Below, one piece after another: positions 58,483 through 64,000 of a DNA stretch of 64,000 nt. This DNA comes from Aotearoamyces nothofagi (lineage: Eukaryota > Ascomycota > Leotiomycetes > Leotiales > Tympanidaceae), in assembly GCA_015345905.1 (NCBI GenBank), contig JADDTR010000015.1:310001-374000 (forward strand), written 5' to 3'. The position numbers and the translations under genes are program-made. The notes beneath the pieces are model-generated. The model was not told the origin of the DNA. It was given only the letters and a program-made list of their open reading frames with translations, and ran no database searches. How positions within the stretch are numbered: position 1 is the first letter of the stretch; every line of letters begins with the position of its first letter.

Positions 58483-59381
58483 TCATCGCCGGCCTCTACC
58501 TCCACCTCCTCTTCCACGACTTCTACTTCTGCTGCGATCATCGTAGCTGCTATAGCTACTGTAACTCGGGCTCCTTCTCCTCGTGCCATTACGTCCGGGG
58601 CTATCTCGTCTTCCACCTCCACGTCTTCTTGGTGGGGATCTTGACCTTGAGGAGTACGATCTTGAGCGGCTTCTATGACGTCTAGGGGATCGAGATCTTG
58701 ACAAAGATCGAGGTCTATAGGTGTCAAAATTTCCTCTGTCCGGTCTAGCAAAGCTTCGGGGTGGTGAGCGACGTCTGGGGGGTGGGGGACCTCGGAATGA
58801 AGCTGATGGAGGACCTCGCGGGTCGATATTGGCGCCTCGTCTGGCAAGTGGTGGAGGAGGTGAGAATTTGCGACGAGGAAGGACGATCGATACGTTGATT
58901 GTTGCGCCATCAAGCTGCGATTCGTGCATATGTGCAATCGCAGCCTCAGCATCGGCCTCGACAGCGTAAAGGATGTAAGCGGTCCCACGGTTGGTCATGA
59001 CTGTGCTGTCAGTGGGAGTTTCTATAGGATGTGGAAAGGCTTACACTGTCTGTTCATCGGCATGTCCAGATCGCGAATTTGGCCATACACCCCAAATATT
59101 TCCTTCAGATGGTCCTCATTGACATTCTTGGTGAGTTTTTCAACAACAATCTGACTTCGTCAGTAACGGTGTGCAAATAATAAGAATCATTCTACCTTGG
59201 TGCTTCTCAAAGGCGGGCTTGCACTTCGTGAGAGGCTTCTTCGCGCTCCATTCCTCTGTGGTGATGGGGAGCGAGGGGTAATAGATCGTCGCGGTGAGCG
59301 TGAACGTGAACGGGAGTCGACTGAAGCCGGAGTTCTGGATCGTGTGCGCTCGCGCCCACGTGAGAGTGATCTGGATGGCAT
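58483..59381 (-). CDS. RNPS1-like RRM/RS-domain splicing factor
   Basis: Minus-strand exons 59381-59196, 59150-59045 and 59000-58483 give 269 residues. The N-terminal 62 residues are Arg/Ser repeats (SRSRSRSPRRS, SPSPQRNGARRSLSRS). The second and third exons build one RRM at about 63-142 with RNP2 IVVEKL and RNP1-like RGTAYILY, joined across the intron as PMNRQ|FMTNRGTAY, which matches RNPS1. The C-terminus is Pro-rich, then RS repeats and a Gly/Arg-rich end. RNPS1 is a peripheral exon-junction-complex/ASAP component in splicing and mRNA surveillance in the nucleus. An upstream in-frame ATG at 59435 would add 18 residues (MCPDTF...), less typical of the family, so 59381 is preferred. Donor choice at 59044 (gtaagc) is set by the frame. 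Confidence 0.88.
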
Positions 59382-59660
59382 TTTGAGGTGAGGATTTGGA
59401 TATAACACGGCAGTGTCGAAGGTATCTGGGCACATCTACGTACACATATATTGGAGAACGCGTGAAAGCATCGAGATTCTACGAATAAGGTTCTCGCTTT
59501 ATTCTCGCTTAGAGCTACGTACCTAGCTACCTTGGAGTCCTGTCGGAGCGCGGTAATGCTTTATTCCGGCCTCGGCAAACGCTTAGGGCCGTCATTGGTC
59601 TAGACAACCCAAAAAAAAAAACACAAAAAATCATGAAGGGAACATACATCAAGTTAAGAG

Positions 59661-59672
59661 CAAAAAAGAAAT
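59661..59672 (-). terminator. Pol III T6 terminator of the tRNA gene
   Basis: On the minus strand six T residues (59662-59667) follow the tRNA 3' end by five bases, the usual RNA polymerase III stop signal. Confidence 0.75.
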
Positions 59673-59743
59673 GCCCTCGGACGGAATCGAACCGGCAACC
59701 TCGTCATTACTAGTGACGCGCTCTACCATTGAGCTACGAGGGC
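59673..59743 (-). tRNA. tRNA-Thr (anticodon AGU)
   Basis: 71 nt on the minus strand, no intron. The acceptor stem GCCCTCG/CGAGGGC pairs perfectly, the D arm is GCTC-AATGGTA-GAGC, the anticodon stem CGTCA/TGACG is perfect with loop CTAGTAA giving anticodon AGU (read as IGU after editing), and the T arm is GCCGG-TTCGATT-CCGTC. The second T-stem pair is a C-U mismatch. A and B box sequences are normal, so it should be transcribed. The CCA end is not encoded, as expected. Confidence 0.92.
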
Positions 59744-60719
59744 TGTTTATCAGACTCGTTGTTAAACAAGCTGCTTGTTGTGTTCTGATGAGCCGACTGC
59801 TCTATCCGAACGAACCAACCCGTCTATTTGTTGGAGACCATTTCTCATATTATACTACATATAAGCGGTAAGATGGCATCACTTTATGCCTCAGGCAGCA
59901 TCGTATACTATCTACCCCGTGCCATCTACTTACCGAGAACCAGTCCAAGAAGACCAAATTCAATAAACAATTGTACGATCAACAATGAATCAAATTTTAT
60001 ATTCAGTTTGTGAGCTCTAGAATATATACTATCATTTCTATAAATCTTAATCTACCTACTGAATTGCTTGAATAGTTATTGGAATAATGATAGAGATATA
60101 ATACTCTCTAGTCAACCTTTTCTCGAAAGAGGAAATAATAATAATACTTTGTTAAACAATTTATTATATTACAGGTTAATTCATCGAAAATTAGATCTTA
60201 GAATACAACAAAGTATATACAGCCAATTAACAAAAGTCTAACAAACAAAGCAAACCATCCTTGTAGCACAACAGCATAGTACATCATTCAAACAGTCTTG
60301 CAAATCGGGTATTAACATATAGGAGCTTTTGATATTACATTGCCAAAGATTAATAGGTAGTCTCGTAGATCGGAGTTGCAGTCACCTACAACTGACCGTC
60401 TCTTAAACTTCTCTTACCTCTTTTTTACTGGCAATAAAAAAGATAATCATATAGAAGCCATGAAAAATAACAAGGCTGATTAGATCCATGAACATTTGTC
60501 CTAGCCTTGTCATTGCAACATGAGGAACGATTCGGATGTGTAAATCCGAGGTCAAATGATAGCCTACCGCCCGAGACAAGGTATACTTGTATATAGTATA
60601 ATTTCGTTCTTAGATCGTACCTAGCAAAGGATATTGATGAAGGATGCTCTATCCAATAAGCTACTACGTGTGCACAAGTAACAGAATCTGTTAGTGAGTA
60701 ATATATGTAGATTATCTAA
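59744..60719. other. AT-rich intergenic stretch
   Basis: Nearly 1 kb, very AT-rich (for example 59990-60200), between the tRNA and the Lunapark stop. It includes the tRNA 5' flank and probably the 3' UTR of the Lunapark gene. No coding frame. Confidence 0.45.
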
Positions 60720-61971
60720 TTACTCTTTTGATTTACTGCTCTCTCGCGTTCGCCCCCTTCGTGGCTTTACAGCGTGTTCTTGCTTTACGTCATCACCCTC
60801 CTCTCCATGTGAGCAATTTTCATCCTCACCACTTGTATATGTCTCGACTGATTCCTTACTAACCTCATCCACGGTCGTATCAACAATCTCAGGCTGGTCA
60901 TGACCCTCGGATTGTATCATTTCCTTCATTTTTTTGACTATTTTGGTTCCCTCATCGACAATTCCATTATTTCCACCACATGCTATGCATCTCCATTCTC
61001 CAAGGTCTTCTAGACGTTTAATACCAGGTGGAGCCTGACCATTTACCAGCCGACAATATTTGCATATCAAGACAATCCGGTTTTTTGGAGAGGTTTCATC
61101 CTCACCGAGTAGTACGTCCAAAAATCTGTCATACCACTTCCCTCCGACGCTTGACTCGCTTGCATGATCATATTGTGCAACAGAGGCAAAAGCGTTTGGG
61201 GCGAATTCAGGAGGACCAGGCTGAGCGAGTGGCAATGGCGAACCAGGAAGGCTAGTTGGTGGCCTCTCCATTACGAAAGGCTGACCTCTAGGCTCTGGTG
61301 TCGAAGGTGAAGACTGAGATTCACCGCGGGGGATATTTGCTGTAGCTGGCGGTCCCATACCTGTTCTTTGTGGTTGCTTTTGATTATTTCGTGGGGTTCG
61401 AGCCGGACTCTTCCCCTTAGGCTTTGGTGAAGACTGAGGTGAGACGCCACCATATTTTTCAAGTAGTTGTTGTGTTGAATTATACTTCGTGGCTGCTTTC
61501 AATTTCTCGATCGTCTTCGCTCGTTCCGTTTGTTGTTCCTCCAAACGTGATGCAACACTGTCTATGCGATATGTGTAGTAAGTCGCAATTCCAGTTCGAA
61601 CTAAAAAGATTCTGTGCACGATTCTGTTTAGCTATTATACTGAAGGAGATCTCGCATACTTACAGTACAGGGCTGCCTGCTAAAGCACTGTACTCCCATG
61701 CTCCCCAGTTCTTCCACCCTACCACAAAACCGAGGATGATCGCGCATAATATGTAGGCAAAGCTAGTATAGAGAGTCCACAAAGCTTTCAGTCGCCTTGA
61801 ACGCTGACGAAGGGTATCAAGTAGTAGCTGAGACTTTACGATCTTGGCTGAAAGGGCAGACAGCGCCTTTTCGAACTGGGCTGGGGAGGTATCTGGACCC
61901 TGGTTGATGTCAGTTTGCGTTTCTGACAGTATTTTGACAGTATTTACCTTCCAGGGCCAAAGTGAGACCAT
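60720..61971 (-). CDS. LNP1: Lunapark (ER three-way-junction protein)
   Basis: Minus-strand exons 61971-61948, 61899-61664 and 61611-60720 give 383 residues. The first coding exon is only 24 nt (MVSLWPWK) and joins to GPDTSPAQFEKALSALS. Two hydrophobic helices at about 46-71 and 80-99 form the membrane hairpin, flanked by charged coiled-coil-like helices (KALSALSAKIVKSQ; RLEEQQTERAKTIEKLKAATKYNSTQQLLEKYG). After a Pro/Ser-rich linker comes the Lunapark zinc ribbon with C270-x2-C273 ... C295-x2-C298 (ICKYC and RCIACGG). The tail is acidic then basic. Lunapark stabilises three-way junctions of tubular ER. It is head to head with the golgin gene with 285 bp between the start codons, so they share a promoter region. 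Confidence 0.93.
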
Positions 61972-62256
61972 TATGAAGCTCAAAAAAGCTTCCACATGTA
62001 GATTCACAATGTCATGTTGGTTGCTAGGAAGTCAAGAGCTTCAGCTTAGCTTCTAAGGCGGGTAGATAGGTATATTGACATGATGAGCTTGTCATGCCTC
62101 AGGCTGAAACTGACAAGGCCACTCCGCGAACCACGTCGGGAGTAGACAGTTTTATAAAAGCATTTAAGGAACTTCATGAATTCCAAACACAGTTTTTGGA
62201 CTTTCTAGAATGAGATCCCCTTGCAGGATACCCCTTTGGCTCTAGATGAGGCCATA
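61972..62256. promoter_or_regulatory. Bidirectional promoter between LNP1 and golgin
   Basis: 285 bp separate the two start codons pointing outward. No long TATA box is evident on either side. Shared regulation of an ER-shaping and a Golgi-tethering protein is inference from position. Confidence 0.45.
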
Positions 62257-64000
62257 ATGTTTTCGGTAATTCTCCCATTCGGGTTTACCATGCCATCTTG
62301 CTTACAATATGCAGCGTCTCAAAGGTGCTATTGATTCGAGGATCGCAGAGGAGCAAGCTCGAGCAAAGTCAGCATCATCTACACCTGTGAGGTCGGCATC
62401 CACAGCCCGGAGATCAAGTTCAGTGCGGAATGAATCACCATCAACAAGGATTCGACCGAAGACTAAAGTTCCAGACGATGGCTCAAGAGGTATCGACCCT
62501 GCCGAGTTTGAACGGGCCTTTGTGATAGAAGACGAATCTGAGCCACCATCTCGCATCGCGACTCCTGTTCCAAGCGATACAAAAGAAGCAACGATGGCAG
62601 AAATCGGCGCACCAACTGTGGTCTCCACCGCGAATACAAATGGCGGCGAAGATGTCAAGGAGAAGCACCTTGGCGAGGTGCCAAAGTCTGCAGCTACAAT
62701 CGAACTACCAGCAGAAATACGGTCGAAATTACGGAAACTGGAGAAACTTGAATCAAGATATCAAGGTAGGCTAAATTTTCATGACACGCTATTAAGGAAA
62801 GCTAACGCAAATCGCAGAACTTCTACGCTCATACCGTATAGCCCATGCCCGTGCCGTATCTATTGAGCCATTCGAGAAAAGGCTCAAGGAGAATACGCCT
62901 TTGGTCTCAATCAGCGAGCCTGATGCATTAGTAGAGTATCTAAATCAACTAAATCTACGAGGGGATATGGTTATGGATGAGTTAAAACGTGTCACTACGG
63001 ATCGCGACGAATATAAGAAGAAGTTTGAAGAGGCAGAGAAGCATTCATCAAGTGCACTGAAAGAGCTAGTAGCATTAAAAGCTGGTAAGACTAATTTGGT
63101 TGATGAAGACGTCAAAAGTAGTGCAACTACAAAAGAAGATTCTGCTCAAAACCCCGAACATGAAGCGCATACGGTCAAGTCGCCAGTGGCGTCAGTCCTC
63201 GGTATATTCTCACCGAGACAGAAGCCTCAAGCTCCTAGTGAGAACTCCAAGGACCCTGATGACAGCTTATTCTCGTACGACGAGGAAATTCCACAACTGC
63301 AGTCTGATCTGAAAGCGAAGACATCCCGGATTATAGAGCTCGAATCAGAAGTACACACTCTGCAAACGGATTTGAATGAAGCGCAAGGGACAAATCAAGA
63401 GCTCTCAGAGACATTACAATCACTTGAAAAGGCGCATAAAGAGAACAAGGAAGAATTTTCGCAGACGATGCAGTCTCTAGAGACACAGCTTAAGGAGTCA
63501 AAGGATCTTGTGGATGATGCAACTCGGAAGGACGAACTCAATGCTCTCCAAGAGAGGTTGAAAACGACGACAAAAGCCTTAACAGATCTAGAGGCAAGGC
63601 TCAAAAGACAAGAGCAGGAGGCTAAAGATTCTATGATATCTAATAACCTCGCATTGACCAACGCTGAAAGTTCTAGCAGCAAACTAAAGGAAGAACTGAA
63701 GGATTTGAATATACTAAAAGAGGCTGATGAAGCACGCATCAAAGAGCTTGAGCATCAAGTGCAGTCATTGAAGTACAAGGCGGAGATGGCTGAATCCGAA
63801 AGGGCGTCTAGTGCAGATGTCAAGCCAGTAAACGTTAAGGAGATCTCACCGCCAGTGATACCTACAATTGATACACCCACTAGCGCCTCGAATGCATCGA
63901 AGAAGAAGAACAAGAAGAAAAAGAAGGGCGGCAATGCTGCTAAAGAGCCCACAACCGCGCAGGCCGAAGTTCCTAAAGAAGTGGTAGAAAATGTAGTGGT
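62257..64000 (+). CDS. Golgin, IMH1/GRIP-type coiled-coil protein (partial, runs off the edge)
   Basis: Exons 62257-62265, 62315-62765 and 62818 to beyond the window. The first coding exon is only 9 nt (ATG TTT TCG); splicing gives MFSRLKGAIDSRIAEEQAR, which I recognise as the N-terminus of fungal GRIP-type golgins and which supports the tiny exon over the in-frame ATG at 62309. After a Ser/Arg-rich and acidic linker, exon 3 is heptad-rich coiled coil (from about residue 155 on: KLRKLEKLESRYQE, LRGDMVMDELKRVTTDRDEYKKKFEEAEK, ELESEVHTLQTDLNEAQ) interrupted near the window end by a Lys-rich KKKNKKKKKGG stretch. The GRIP domain, expected at the C-terminus, would lie outside the window. Role: trans-Golgi tether, recruited by Arl1, known from the family. 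Confidence 0.82.

Overview
The window looks like nuclear DNA from a filamentous ascomycete (Pezizomycotina). Protein genes are split by short GT-AG introns, mostly 45-75 nt, with CTAAC/CTGAC-like branch points. Gene content includes Zn2Cys6-like clusters, a SLC35F carrier, a Lunapark protein, a GRIP-type golgin and a peroxisomal CoA ligase. A leotiomycete-like source would fit, but this is an impression and not a test. All splice models were built by eye from reading-frame continuity, splice signals and family motifs.

Left part (1-14 kb): a C2H2-type finger protein (58-1234), a protein with a half Zn2Cys6 motif and an unclear tail (3245-5056), a YSA1-type Nudix ADP-sugar diphosphatase (6717-7589), a one-pass membrane protein with a ragged tail (9146-10165), then on the minus strand an SLC35F transporter (10688-12097) and a second, different Nudix protein with a presequence-like start (12621-13791).

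Middle (15-34.5 kb): a long non-canonical poly(A)/nucleotidyl-transferase with a 700-residue disordered tail (15021-18936, minus), a four-helix membrane protein (21974-22961), a conserved-looking SEEERRELIARQ protein (25167-26790), a thioredoxin-fold AhpC/TSA-like protein (27572-28385), a helical hypothetical (28685-29491, minus), the WD40 ribosome-assembly chaperone SQT1/AAMP (29856-31536, minus) and a nine-exon 4-coumarate-CoA-ligase-like enzyme ending in the PTS1 signal AKL (32002-34305, minus).

The 36-48 kb block is the most distinctive. It holds a basic Ser/Arg-rich hypothetical (36096-37523), a five-exon, 1068-residue AlkB-type 2-oxoglutarate dioxygenase that carries a Zn2Cys6-like cluster and two identically spaced four-cysteine motifs (38380-41852), an intronless protein kinase with twin TATA boxes (42836-44086), and an Est1/SMG7-type DNA/RNA-binding protein with an N-terminal zinc finger (44994-47777, minus).

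From 47.8 to 58.5 kb I see no convincing gene, only short tandem repeats and small open frames. The right end returns to housekeeping genes: an RNPS1-like RRM/RS splicing factor (58483-59381, minus), tRNA-Thr(AGU) (59673-59743, minus), Lunapark (60720-61971, minus) and, head to head with it, a golgin running off the edge (62257 to beyond 64000). I saw no transposase, reverse transcriptase, capsid gene, CRISPR array or rRNA. The best candidate for something little described is the AlkB/zinc-cluster fusion.
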